Shown: positions 41,003-50,148, counted from the stretch's first letter. The stretch: 64,000 nt of DNA from Micromonospora sp. WMMA1947 (GCF_027497355.1 NZ_CP114909.1:806001-870000); one strand, 5' to 3'. Notes: a model not told the origin generated them from the letters alone. Numbers and translations are program-made.

Positions 41003-42142
41003 GTGCCCGACACCTCACCCACCCGCGCCGATGTGCTGCTCGCGGCGGCCACGCTCGGCCTGGTCGTGGTGGCCGTGGCGGCCGACCGGCCCTCGCCCGG
41101 CAGCGCGGCGCTCGCGGTCGTGGTCGGCGCGGTGCTCGGCGGGCTGGTGCTGTGCGCCAGGCGGTGGCCGCTGCCGGCGCTGCTGGCCACGGCGATCGTG
41201 ATCCTCGGGTACTACGCGCTGGACCTGCCGCCCGTAGGGGTGGCCGCCCCGGCCGCGGCCGTCCTCTACCGGGCGTCCGAGCGCGGGCGTGTCGTCCCGG
41301 CCGCCGTCGTGGCCGGGAGCCTGCTGGCCGTCTCGGTGGCCGCCCGGCTGGCCGAGGGGGACGACATCGCGGTCGTGGTGGGTACGGAACTCGGCTCCGA
41401 GGCGGCGCTGCTGCTCGCCGTCCTCGCCCTCGGTGACGCGGTACGCAACCGCCGGTCGCTGCGGGCGGCGCTGGTCCGGCAGGCGGTCGCGGCGGACGAG
41501 GAGCGGCACCGGGAGGCGACCCGTCAGGTCGAGGCGGAACGGCTGCGCATCGCCCGGGAGGTGCACGACACGCTCGGGCACACCATGTCGGTGATCACGT
41601 TGCAGTCCGCAGTCGCCGGGGAGGCGCTCGCCGACGGCGATCCGGCGCAGGCGGAGAGCGCGCTCGCAGCGATCCGGTCGGTGAGCGGCAGCGCGATGGC
41701 GGAGTTGCGGGCGACGCTCGGCACGCTGCGCCGTGAGCCCGGGCCCCGGGAACCGGTCCCCGGCTTCGACCGGCTCCCGGCGCTGGTGGACGGCGTTCGC
41801 CGGGGTGGGCTGGCGGTCGACCTGCGGGTCGAGGGTCCGGTGGACACGCTGCCCGCGGTGGTGGGCAGCACCGTCTACCGGGTCGTGCAGGAGGCGTTGA
41901 CGAACGTCCTGCGCCACGCCGACGCCACCCGGGTCTCCGTGACGGTTCGCGCCACGCCCGGCCGGCTCGCGCTGGAGGTGGTGGACGACGGCCGCGGCGG
42001 CCCGCCCGCCGGGGACGGGGCGGGCCAAGGCTTGCGCGGCATGGCTGAGCGCGTGGCCCTGCTCGGGGGCACCGTCGAAACCGGCACGAGCGGCGGCTTC
42101 CGCGTATCGGTCCGCCTGCCGCTGACGGGAGCCGCCGCGTGA
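41003..42142 (+). CDS. HisKA_3-type sensor histidine kinase
   Basis: A 379-residue kinase. Several membrane helices occupy residues about 10-145, again without a large outside domain. The phospho-acceptor helix is AERLRIAREVHDTLGHTMSV, with the acceptor His in the EVHD motif, and the ATPase region has YRVVQEALTNVLRHA and GQGLRGMAERVALL. GTG 41003 is supported by the leaderless -10 element. It overlaps its response regulator (GTGA). It is convergent, across the regulator gene, with the MMPL exporter. Confidence 0.92.
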   Translation: MPDTSPTRADVLLAAATLGLVVVAVAADRPSPGSAALAVVVGAVLGGLVLCARRWPLPALLATAIVILGYYALDLPPVGVAAPAAAVLYRASERGRVVPAAVVAGSLLAVSVAARLAEGDDIAVVVGTELGSEAALLLAVLALGDAVRNRRSLRAALVRQAVAADEERHREATRQVEAERLRIAREVHDTLGHTMSVITLQSAVAGEALADGDPAQAESALAAIRSVSGSAMAELRATLGTLRREPGPREPVPGFDRLPALVDGVRRGGLAVDLRVEGPVDTLPAVVGSTVYRVVQEALTNVLRHADATRVSVTVRATPGRLALEVVDDGRGGPPAGDGAGQGLRGMAERVALLGGTVETGTSGGFRVSVRLPLTGAAA

Positions 42143-42801
42143 ACCCGATCCGTGTCGTCCTCGTCGACGACCAGCACCTGGTGCGTACCGGCCTGCGCGC
42201 GCTGCTCGACCGGGCGGCGGACATCGAGGTGGTGGGTGAGGCCGGTGACGGCGGCAGCGGCCTCTCGGTGGTACGGGAGCAGCGGCCCGACATCGTGCTG
42301 ATGGACGTCCGGATGCCCGGCGGGGACGGGCTGGCGGCGACCCGGCGGATCCTGACCGACCCGACGCTGGACGGCGTCCAGGTCGTCATGCTCACCACGT
42401 TCGACGACGACGAGTACCTGTTCGAGGCGATCCGCGCCGGGGCGGCGGGTTTCCTGCTCAAGGACACCCCGCCGGACGCGCTGCGGGACGCGGTCCGGAC
42501 CGTGGCCGGTGGCGACGCGCTGCTCTCCCCCGCGGTCACCCGGCGGGTGCTCGCCGCGGCGGCCCGCTCACCGGTGGCCGACCCGGCGCGGCTGGCCGGA
42601 CTGACCGCACGGGAACGGGACGTACTCGCGCAGGTGGGCGCCGGACGGTCCAACACCGAGATCGGGCAGGCGTTGTTCCTGAGCCCGGACACCGCCCGCA
42701 CCTACGTGAGCCGCCTGTTGCAGAAGCTGAACGCCCGCGACCGGGCACAGCTCGTCGTCATCGCGTACGAGAGCGGGCTGATCCGCCCCGGCGAGGGCTG
42801 A
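42139..42801 (+). CDS. NarL/FixJ-family response regulator
   Basis: A 220-residue regulator. Receiver: VVLVDDQHLVRTGL, phospho-Asp in IVLMDVRMPG (Asp55), LTTFDDDEYL and FLLKDTPPDA. C-terminal LuxR HTH: LTARERDVLAQVGAGRSNTE and DTARTYVSRLLQKL. It is translationally coupled to the kinase. The MMPL gene ends 23 nt away on the other strand and is a plausible target. Confidence 0.93.
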   Translation: MNPIRVVLVDDQHLVRTGLRALLDRAADIEVVGEAGDGGSGLSVVREQRPDIVLMDVRMPGGDGLAATRRILTDPTLDGVQVVMLTTFDDDEYLFEAIRAGAAGFLLKDTPPDALRDAVRTVAGGDALLSPAVTRRVLAAAARSPVADPARLAGLTARERDVLAQVGAGRSNTEIGQALFLSPDTARTYVSRLLQKLNARDRAQLVVIAYESGLIRPGEG

Positions 42802-42823
42802 GCCGCGTCGGGGCGGGCCGCAG

Positions 42824-44989
42824 TCAGACCGGCGTCGCGTCCGCCGATTCAGGCGCCGCGTGCCGGCCGCCACCACCGCCGTTGCGCCGCTCGTCGCCGT
42901 GCCCCGGCCACCACGCCTTGTGGCCGATCAGCCCAGTCAGCGCCGGTACGAAGAACATCGACATGACGAACGCGGACAGCACGATCCCGATCGCCACCGC
43001 GAAGCCCATCTGCTGGAGGAACGAGATCGGCGCGAGCATCAGCACCCCGAACGTACCGGCCAGGATGAGCCCGGCGGCGGCGACCGTCGGGCCGGCGTGT
43101 TCCACGCCGATCGCGGCGGCTTCGTGCGGTTCGTGGCCCTCGCGCGCCTCCTCGCGTAGTCGGGCGATCATCAGAATGTTGTAGTCGGTGCCGATCGCCA
43201 CCACGAACAGGTACAGGATGATCGGCAGCTGGAACGTCACGCCCGGGTTGCCCTGGAGCCCCTGGAACACGTAGACGGTGGCACCGAGCGTGGCGGCGAA
43301 GTTGAGCAGCACCGCGATCACCAGGTAGACCGGCGCGACGAGGCTGCGCAGCAGCAGCGCCAGGATGATCGCGATCAGGAGCGCGGCGGCCGGGAGGATC
43401 ACCGACAGGTCCCTGTTGTTCGCCGAGTTGATGTCCGCGAAGATCGCGGTGGCGCCGCCGACGAGCGCCTTGGTGCCGGGCGGAGCCGCCTCGTGCACCG
43501 CGTCCCGCAGGTCGTCGCGGACCAGCGTGATCGCCTCGTTGGACATCGGGTTCTCGTCGAGCAGCAGGTTGATCCGGGCGACGCTCGGGTCGGTGGGGCT
43601 GCGCTCCGGCGGCTGCGCCTGCCCGACGCCGGGCGCGCGCGCCGCTGCGGCGGCGAAGTCGTTCACCTGCTGGTCGGTGAGCGGGCTGCCGTTGCCGGTG
43701 GTCAGGTAGACCTCGGTGGGCGCGAGCGCCCCGGCGGCGAACCCGCGCTGGAGGTCCTGGGCGGCCCGCGCCGACTCGGTGTCCTGCGGGAATCCGGCGC
43801 TGAAGTCGTAGTCGGCCTTGTAGCCGAGCACCCCGGCGGCGAGCGCCACGAGCAGCACACCGGAGGCGGCGGCCACGACGGCCGGACGGCGGCCGACGAC
43901 GGCGCCGAGCCGCCGGGACAGCGTCGCCTTGGGCGGACGCTGCCACGCCTTTGACGGCCAGAACACCCACCGGCCGAGCAGCGATACGAGCGCCGGGATC
44001 AGCGTCAGCGAGGTGACGAGCATGACGCCGACGGCGATGGCGAGCGCCGGGCCGAGCGAGCCGAAGAAGCCGAGCGAGGCGAGCAGCAGCACCAGGAACG
44101 CCACGATCACCGCACCGGCTGCGGAGGTGATGACCTCGCCGACCCGCTGCACCGAGACGATCATCGCGGTGCGCTTGTCGTCGCCGGCGCGCAGCCGTTC
44201 CCGGTAGCGGAACAGCAGGAACAGGATGTAGTCGGTGCCGATGCCGAACAGCACGATCAGCAGGATGGTCTGCAGGTCCTGGCTGACGTTGAGGTCGAAC
44301 GCCTTGCCGGCGGCGGCGACCAGCCCGGTGGTGACGGACATGACGACGCTGATCACCACCACCGGCAGCAGCGCGGCGATCGGGCTGCGGAAGATGATCA
44401 GGATCAGTCCGATGATGAGGACGATGGTGGCGACACCGACGACCGCGAACGCCTCGTTGAACGTGTCCTCGTTGTCGACGAAGCTCGCCACGTCGCCTGC
44501 CACCCCGGCGGTCAGGCCGCTGCCGGCCAGGTCCGGGCCGAGGGCGGCGCGCAGGTCGCGTACCGCGTCGAGCAGGCGTGGGTCGTCGGGGCTGTCGGCG
44601 TCGAGACCGACGGTGACCACCTGCACCGACTTGTCCGGCGCGACGGCCTGCGGGCCGGTCAGGTAGCCGGAGGTCTGCGGGATGTTCCGGGCCTTGAGCG
44701 CGGTGGCGAGCTGACCCACGCGCGCCTCGTCGGCCGCTGTGAGCGGCTTGCCGTCGCTGCGTTTGACCACGACGGTGGCGGTGGCGGTGGCGGCCTGCGG
44801 GAACGACTTCGCGGCCAGCTCGGTGGCCTGCACCGACTCGTAGGTGCGCGGCAGGAAGCTCTCCTGGTCCGCGGAGGTGATGTCGCTCAGCGAAGGACTG
44901 GCGGCGATGATCGCGATCGCGGCGACGACCCAGCCGCCGATCACCCACCAGGCCTTGCCCACGACGAATCTGCCCAGGCGCTCGAACAT
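42824..44989 (-). CDS. MMPL/RND-family membrane transporter
   Basis: ATG 44989 follows GGGGGAAACG; 721 residues. Two RND-like repeats, each one helix, a large extracytoplasmic loop and five helices. The MMPL features are GIGTDYILFLLFRYRERLR and the second-half equivalent AIGTDYNILMIARLREEARE, which carry the proton-relay Asp-Tyr pairs, and GEVITSAAGAVIVAFLVLLL. Family members export lipids or drugs. Isolated from polyketide or siderophore genes here, and adjacent to a two-component system. Confidence 0.92.
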   Translation of the reverse strand: MFERLGRFVVGKAWWVIGGWVVAAIAIIAASPSLSDITSADQESFLPRTYESVQATELAAKSFPQAATATATVVVKRSDGKPLTAADEARVGQLATALKARNIPQTSGYLTGPQAVAPDKSVQVVTVGLDADSPDDPRLLDAVRDLRAALGPDLAGSGLTAGVAGDVASFVDNEDTFNEAFAVVGVATIVLIIGLILIIFRSPIAALLPVVVISVVMSVTTGLVAAAGKAFDLNVSQDLQTILLIVLFGIGTDYILFLLFRYRERLRAGDDKRTAMIVSVQRVGEVITSAAGAVIVAFLVLLLASLGFFGSLGPALAIAVGVMLVTSLTLIPALVSLLGRWVFWPSKAWQRPPKATLSRRLGAVVGRRPAVVAAASGVLLVALAAGVLGYKADYDFSAGFPQDTESARAAQDLQRGFAAGALAPTEVYLTTGNGSPLTDQQVNDFAAAAARAPGVGQAQPPERSPTDPSVARINLLLDENPMSNEAITLVRDDLRDAVHEAAPPGTKALVGGATAIFADINSANNRDLSVILPAAALLIAIILALLLRSLVAPVYLVIAVLLNFAATLGATVYVFQGLQGNPGVTFQLPIILYLFVVAIGTDYNILMIARLREEAREGHEPHEAAAIGVEHAGPTVAAAGLILAGTFGVLMLAPISFLQQMGFAVAIGIVLSAFVMSMFFVPALTGLIGHKAWWPGHGDERRNGGGGGRHAAPESADATPV

Positions 44990-45101
44990 CGTTTCCCCCG
45001 TGTGTTCGGCTGTGTCGCACGCGATCCTACGCTGTGTGAGCAATCCCTTTCGGACGGCTCGCGGACTTTCGTCGATGATCCGGGTGGTCGAGGATCGACA
45101 G

Positions 45102-46034
45102 ATGAGCGTGCGGCTGCCCGGTCCCGGAGTGCTGACGGCCTGGTTGGCGGCGACCGTCCCGGCCCCACTCGTGGTCTACGAGTGGACCCACAGGTGGGAG
45201 GAGGAGCAGCCGGTCTCCACCGCGCTGTGGTGGCCCGTGCTCGCGTCGCCGGCGCTCGCCGCCGTGCTGGCGGCCCGCCAACCCCGGCGCGCCGCCGCTG
45301 CCGTCGGCGTGTCCACGCTGGTCACGACCGTGCTTCTTGCGGTGTCACTGGCCTTCTTCCGGTGGGTCGTGCCGCTGACCGGCGAGGCCCTCTGGGGGCG
45401 GGCAATGCTCGGCGGCGCGGCGCTCGCGGTGGCCGGGGCGCTGATCGGGTACGCCGTCGGCGGGCGCCTGCCCCGCCGGGCCGGCCCGGCGTCGCGGCGC
45501 GGCTATCTGATCGGCGGGTTCGCCGTCGTGTTCGGCGCGCTGCTGGCGCAGTCCGCGGTACGGCTCGGCGCCGAGGACAGCACGATCGGAGAACCCCCTC
45601 GGGAGTACGGCGGCGTCGGCCCGTACGCGACGTCTGCGAGCCGGTTCACGGCGCCTGCGGCCGGGGCGTACGCGATCTTCGCGCTGGGTTTCTCCCCGGT
45701 GGACCCGGACTGCCGCCTCACCGGCGGCGGCTCGCGGGTCCAGGCGGCCGAGCCGGTCTCCGTCCCGCCGGGCGGCTACGGCAGCGACGCCGCCGTCTAT
45801 TCCTGGGTGGCGACAGTGCGGGTGCCGACTCCCGGTGCGTGGACGCTCGACTGCCGCACGGACGACCCGGAGGCGTCCTACGTGGTGGGTGACGTGCCGC
45901 AGATCAGGGGCGCGGTAGGCGAGATGATCCACTGGCCGGCGGGCGTGATCTGGCTGCTCGGCACGGTGCCCGGCCTGCTGGTCGTCGCGGACACCGCCCG
46001 GCGGAGACGAGCTACTTGCCGCCTTCCGAGGTGA
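45102..46034 (+). CDS. Membrane protein with exported beta-rich domain
   Basis: 310 residues from ATG 45102. Four or five helices (about 10-165) are followed by an outside domain (about 170-285) with paired cysteines (CRLTGGGS, TLDCRTDD) and a final helix (WPAGVIWLLGTVPGLLVVAD). No recognised family. Its last 23 nt overlap the convergent 83-aa gene, so transcripts from the two strands would collide. Confidence 0.65.
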   Translation: MSVRLPGPGVLTAWLAATVPAPLVVYEWTHRWEEEQPVSTALWWPVLASPALAAVLAARQPRRAAAAVGVSTLVTTVLLAVSLAFFRWVVPLTGEALWGRAMLGGAALAVAGALIGYAVGGRLPRRAGPASRRGYLIGGFAVVFGALLAQSAVRLGAEDSTIGEPPREYGGVGPYATSASRFTAPAAGAYAIFALGFSPVDPDCRLTGGGSRVQAAEPVSVPPGGYGSDAAVYSWVATVRVPTPGAWTLDCRTDDPEASYVVGDVPQIRGAVGEMIHWPAGVIWLLGTVPGLLVVADTARRRRATCRLPR

Positions 46035-46263
46035 GGCCCTGCCAACCGTCGGCGCCGGTCACCGTCGGATTCGGCAGCGAATAATGGCTGATACTGGCCG
46101 CGTCCGCCTCTCTGATCCGGTCCACCAGTGCGTAGACGATCGCATTGAGCGCAAGGTGCTGCGCTCGGGTGGTCACCACGGTCATGTCCACGATGTCACT
46201 GTCTGGCACTTCTGCCCGTCGCACGACAAGACGCCCGTCGCCCCACTCCTCGTTCTGCTCCAA
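46012..46263 (-). CDS. Small 83-aa soluble protein
   Basis: The protein begins MEQNEEWGDGRLVVRRAEVP and has a helical stretch (AQHLALNAIVYALVDRIREA). It contains no cysteines or membrane helix. It lies 12 nt downstream of the 632-residue membrane protein, so the two form an operon. DNA composition is lower in GC than the surroundings. Function unknown. Confidence 0.6.
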   Translation of the reverse strand: MEQNEEWGDGRLVVRRAEVPDSDIVDMTVVTTRAQHLALNAIVYALVDRIREADAASISHYSLPNPTVTGADGWQGLTSEGGK

Positions 46264-46275
46264 GCCGCACCTCCG

Positions 46276-48174
46276 TCAATCCGTGCCGTTAGTTGAATGG
46301 CCAGGCTCAACGTGCTTGTTGGCCACCGCTCGCTCCTGTGCCTTCAGGTAATACCTCGTGGCTTGCTGGCGCTGCCGAATCAGGAAGGTCGCGAGGACCA
46401 ACGCCAGGAAGGACAGCCCCAACCAGAGGACGTCGCTATGGATCTTGTGTGGAAGCCCGGCCAGGCTCAGGGCAACCTCGGTCGGCAGGCGTTTCGCGGC
46501 GTCGAGCACGTACAGCAGCACGCCTGCGAACGAAAGTAACATCACCGACTGAAGGCCGAAGTACGCAATGAGCGAAGCGCGGCCGACCCGCTCCTGGTCG
46601 AGTCCTCGGCCCAAGGCGCCTGCAACAAACGCCGGCAGCGCCAGCACGAGCGCGGGCAGACCGACGGCAGCCGCTGCGTTGTCCAGACCAGCGCGGGACA
46701 GCGTGAAGAAGAGAAGAACGATAGCGGTCAGCGTGGCGAGAGTCGCTGCGTTGCCTAGTGCGCCCGGCGGAATCTCTCGCAGGTAGACGATCGATTTGAA
46801 GTCCCAGGACACGCGCTCGCCAGGGGCGATGGACCTCAGGTCACCCCAGCGCCCGTGTCGGCGGACGTACAGATGCGCCACGGGGCGAGCCTGCTCGTGG
46901 TGGAGCCGGACATACTGTTGAAACCCATTGATCTTGAAATGGCGTTGACGAAGTATGTCTCGCCCACCCAACACCTCGAGATGATGACTGAAGACATAGC
47001 AACCCGCCGGGGCAAGCAGTTCAAAATGGTAGCTGTCTGCTTGTAGCGCTCGCGTCATCGGTACGTCGAGCGTAAATGGCGCCAAGCCGAAACGAGCCCT
47101 CAGCTTCTCATACGGGCTGACATGCATCCTTTCGGGCGAATAGAGGGAGCTGTAGGTGACCAGGACGTTCATCGTCTCCGGAACCGGCACCTCGCCGACC
47201 ACAACGTAACTCTTGGCGAGCACCTTACAGATGTCGAGAATTTTGTCTCGCCAGACCGGGGAGATCTCCTCGCTGAGGCCAGTGATCTGCTTCAGCGCAT
47301 CCTGAACCTCTTCCCATGCTGATTTGGGGGCATCCGTCGGTCTCGTCCCGCCGACTCCGACCGGAGCCGCAGCAGGCCGGCAGATCGCCACGATGACCCG
47401 GGCCATGATGTCCCGGTCAGATTTCCTGAGTGCGGGGGAGCTGAGATGTTGACCCGTCTCCTGCCAAGCCAGCAGAAAGAGGGACTCGATCGCGAGCGCG
47501 GTGAGGCCGCGAACTTCCCGTTGGGAAAGAACAGGGATGGTCTCCCCTTTCGCGTCCGTGGCGCTCACTAGGTCGAATAGCAACCCCTTCCGCGCAGTCA
47601 CCAGGGGGATCAGTACACCGGTCGAACCTCGTCCACTTCGTTCGCCGCCCTCCGCTGCCGTCGAACGGGGATCGGCGCCGACGTGCTCGGGCGAACCGGT
47701 TTCGTCGCTGTAGTTGGGTCGACGGGCCGGCTGCGGCAAGTCGATCCGATATTGCAGCGTCGTCCTGACACGGAGCATCCGCCCGCTCGGCTCGACCTCG
47801 TCGTGGACCCTCGCCAGCGAGCGTGGCGGATCGAGCAAGAGATTGATGAAGCAGGCGATCGCATATGGGTCGTAGTTGCGGGCGACATAACTCGCGGCCT
47901 CCTGTATCTCCTCCCGGCTCGGGGATTCAGCGACGGGCGCGCCGGGTGCCATTGCTTTGAGATTGGGATTTTCCCGCAGCAGCGCCAGCGCCAGGCCGGC
48001 GCCCGCCGCCAGGGCTCCGAAAATGATATGCACAGCCAGGTTCGCCCACGGAAACTCCACCAGCGCCATGAAGAGAAACAGCAGGAGGAGCGCTGTCACC
48101 GCCAAGAAGGCAAGTCGCTTAGGCAGCATGCCGAATCCCTCGGATCGGCTGACCTCCGGAAGATCTGATGCCAT
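46276..48174 (-). CDS. Large multi-TM protein of unknown function
   Basis: A 632-residue protein. Two membrane helices near the N-terminus (about 18-65) precede a soluble domain of about 370 residues with many aromatic and charged residues (TYSSLYSPERMHVSPYEKLR, YHFELLAPAGCYVFSHHLEV). Four helices close the protein (LTAIVLLFFTLSRAG, VGLPALVLALPAFVAGALG, LIAYFGLQSVMLLSFAGVLL, LWLGLSFLALVLATFLIRQR). No named family fits. Sampled GC here is 50-63% against 73% nearby, so lateral gain is likely. Confidence 0.72.
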   Translation of the reverse strand: MASDLPEVSRSEGFGMLPKRLAFLAVTALLLLFLFMALVEFPWANLAVHIIFGALAAGAGLALALLRENPNLKAMAPGAPVAESPSREEIQEAASYVARNYDPYAIACFINLLLDPPRSLARVHDEVEPSGRMLRVRTTLQYRIDLPQPARRPNYSDETGSPEHVGADPRSTAAEGGERSGRGSTGVLIPLVTARKGLLFDLVSATDAKGETIPVLSQREVRGLTALAIESLFLLAWQETGQHLSSPALRKSDRDIMARVIVAICRPAAAPVGVGGTRPTDAPKSAWEEVQDALKQITGLSEEISPVWRDKILDICKVLAKSYVVVGEVPVPETMNVLVTYSSLYSPERMHVSPYEKLRARFGLAPFTLDVPMTRALQADSYHFELLAPAGCYVFSHHLEVLGGRDILRQRHFKINGFQQYVRLHHEQARPVAHLYVRRHGRWGDLRSIAPGERVSWDFKSIVYLREIPPGALGNAATLATLTAIVLLFFTLSRAGLDNAAAAVGLPALVLALPAFVAGALGRGLDQERVGRASLIAYFGLQSVMLLSFAGVLLYVLDAAKRLPTEVALSLAGLPHKIHSDVLWLGLSFLALVLATFLIRQRQQATRYYLKAQERAVANKHVEPGHSTNGTD

Positions 48175-48513
48175 AGGCCACGCTCCCCGGTTTTCGGCAC
48201 CTGGAGGCCCTGACCGGCCACCGAGTGCAGTTCACCTCTGCGGTCTTATGCACTTCCGTACGTCCATAGTGCCAACCACTACATAAATGTCAACGGACGC
48301 TTCGGTCCGTCCTGCAGGCACAGCGGGGAGGCGCGCCCGTTTCAACCCGCCTGGTCGGGATTGACAAGGGACATTGGCTCCTTCACGCCCGCCCGCGCGC
48401 TGTCGCGTATGCGACAGCACCGGAGCGGATGGATCTGCGGTTCCGGTGCCCGGGGGAAGTGTCGTAGAGAGCCCGTAGCCTGGGGCGGTCAACGACGATC
48501 GCAGGGAGGCGAC
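48175..48513. promoter_or_regulatory. 339-bp divergent region with two dyads
   Basis: No gene seen. ACGGAC-6-GTCCGT (48293-48310) and the perfect GCTGTCGC-GTAT-GCGACAGC (48399-48418) are present. The second is a 20-bp palindrome 96 bp before the VOC gene and is operator-like. TTGACA occurs at 48361-48366 but without a clear -10. A weak TAGCCT (near 48477) and GGGAGG precede GTG 48514. AT-rich sequence near 48260-48290 suits the divergent promoter. Confidence 0.45.
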
Positions 48514-48879
48514 GTGCTCGACCACTTCTCCGTAGCGGTGCGCGATCTGGCGGCCAGCGGCGCCTTCTACGACGCCGTGCTGGCTCCGCTGGGCGGGCGC
48601 CGGCTCATGGAGCCCGGCCCGATCGGCTACGGCGTCGACAAGCCCGACTTCTGGGTGGAGCCCGCCCCGGCCGCTGCCACGCCGGTGCCGGTGCACATCG
48701 CGTTCACCGCCGCCGACCGCCCCACGGTGCGGGCGTTCCACGACGCGGCGGTGGCGGCCGGCGCGGAGGTGCTGCACGCGCCGAAGGAGTGGCCGGAATA
48801 CCACGCCGGCTACTACGGCGCGTTCGTCCGCGACCCGGACGGCAACAACGTCGAGGCGGTCTGCCACCGTCCGGAGTGA
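48514..48879 (+). CDS. VOC (glyoxalase/extradiol dioxygenase-like) protein
   Basis: 121 residues, one VOC unit: LDHFSVAVRDLAASGAFYDA (first beta-alpha-beta), GYGVDKPDFWV, VHIAFTAADRPTVRAFHDAA and GYYGAFVRDPDGNNVEAVCH. The last block carries the usual Glu metal ligand. Length and single repeat suggest a dimeric metalloenzyme or a resistance-type binding protein. GTG 48514 follows GGGAGG. Confidence 0.88.
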   Translation: MLDHFSVAVRDLAASGAFYDAVLAPLGGRRLMEPGPIGYGVDKPDFWVEPAPAAATPVPVHIAFTAADRPTVRAFHDAAVAAGAEVLHAPKEWPEYHAGYYGAFVRDPDGNNVEAVCHRPE

Positions 48880-48896
48880 GTCCGGTTGCGTCGGCG

Positions 48897-49646
48897 ATGC
48901 AGGATGGGCCGGTGGAGATCGAACCGGTCGAGCACGCTCCGGAACGCGCCATCCGCCTCGCCTGGCTGGGCCAGCGCTGGCACGACCTCACCTTCCTGCA
49001 CTGGGCGGTCCCGCCGGAACGGGTGGCGCCGCTGCTGCCCGCGGGCACCCGGCCGGACACGTTCGACGGGCTCACCTACGTCGGGCTGATCGGGTTTCAG
49101 ATGGTCGGGCTGGGGCTCGGGCGTGGTCCGGGCGTGCCCTACTTCGGCACCTTCTGGGAGACGAACGTCCGGCTCTACTCGGTCGACGGCTCGGGGCGGC
49201 GCGCTGTCGTGTTCCGCTCGCTCGACGCGTCGCGGCTGGTGCCCGTGCTGGTGGCGCAGCTGAGCCTGCGCCTGCCGTACAAGTGGTCGGCGATGCGGCT
49301 GGACCGTTCCGGTGACACGCTCACCTACCGGTGCCGCCGCCGCTGGCCCGGTCCGCCGGGCGCGACGAGCCGGATGACGGTCCGCGTCGGGGCGCCCGTT
49401 CCCGAGCCGACGCCGCTGGAGCACTTCCTCACCGCACGCTGGGGCCTGCACACCCGCGCGTACGGCCGCACCCTGCACGTGCCGAACTGGCATCCACAGT
49501 GGCCGCTGCACCGTGCCGAACTGCTGCACCTGGACGACGAACTGGTCACCGCCGGGGGCCTGCCGGCACCGGACGGGCCGCCGGTGAGCGTGCTCTACTC
49601 CCCCGGCGTCCCCGTCGTCTTCGGCAACCCCACGTCGGCCCGATGA
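48897..49646 (+). CDS. DUF2071 family protein (YqjF-like)
   Basis: 249 residues. WHDLTFLHWAVPPERVAPLL and YVGLIGFQMVGLGL and FGTFWETNVRLYSVDGSGRR are DUF2071 hallmarks; the barrel-like fold resembles acetoacetate decarboxylase. ATG 48897 chosen; GTG 48912 is an alternative. It lies 17 nt after the VOC gene and may be co-transcribed. The chemical role of the family is not established. Confidence 0.85.
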   Translation: MQDGPVEIEPVEHAPERAIRLAWLGQRWHDLTFLHWAVPPERVAPLLPAGTRPDTFDGLTYVGLIGFQMVGLGLGRGPGVPYFGTFWETNVRLYSVDGSGRRAVVFRSLDASRLVPVLVAQLSLRLPYKWSAMRLDRSGDTLTYRCRRRWPGPPGATSRMTVRVGAPVPEPTPLEHFLTARWGLHTRAYGRTLHVPNWHPQWPLHRAELLHLDDELVTAGGLPAPDGPPVSVLYSPGVPVVFGNPTSAR

Positions 49647-49758
49647 CGCCACCCTGATCGACGCCAGATCGGCGGAGTGGCGGCATCCGGCGCACCGGGA
49701 CACCGCCACCTCCCCGATGTGGCGGCGGCACGTCCGCGCGGCGCCGAGGCGAGCGCGG

Positions 49759-50148
49759 TCAGCGCAGCGGGTCGTGGGTGCCGTGCGGCACGTCGGGGCG
49801 GCATCGGCGTACCCGGTCGGCGGCCATCCGACCGCCCACCGCCAGCCCGTACCGCTCGACGGCGGCGAGTCCGTACGCGCTGCACGTCGGCGTGTAGCGG
49901 CAGGTCGCCGGCCAGCGGTGCGACAGCCAGCGCCGGTAGCCGAGGATGGCGGCCCGGCCGGCCCGGTCCACGGCGGGCCGGCGCACGAGGCCGGCGGTCA
50001 CCGAGCCGAGGGTGAGCAGCATCGAGAAGAGGCCCAGGTCGCAGCAGCCCGGCCCGTCACAGGTGGGCACGTCGCAGTTGCACCAGTCCCGGCTCTTCTT
50101 CTTGTTGTGGTGCCGCTTCCGAAAGATCACCACGTCATGATGCGACAC
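49759..50148 (-). CDS. yidD: YidD-type membrane protein insertion efficiency factor, orphan
   Basis: 129 residues from GTG 50148. The YidD core is RWPATCRYTPTCSAYGLAAV, with amphipathic helices. Normally yidD lies in rpmH-rnpA-yidD-yidC; here none of those genes is near, so this is a second, isolated copy. The N-terminus differs: FRKRHHNKKKSRDW followed by CNCDVPTCDGPGCCD, five cysteines in 14 residues. That Cys cluster is unusual and may bind metal. The start is not sharply defined. Confidence 0.82.
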   Translation of the reverse strand: MSHHDVVIFRKRHHNKKKSRDWCNCDVPTCDGPGCCDLGLFSMLLTLGSVTAGLVRRPAVDRAGRAAILGYRRWLSHRWPATCRYTPTCSAYGLAAVERYGLAVGGRMAADRVRRCRPDVPHGTHDPLR

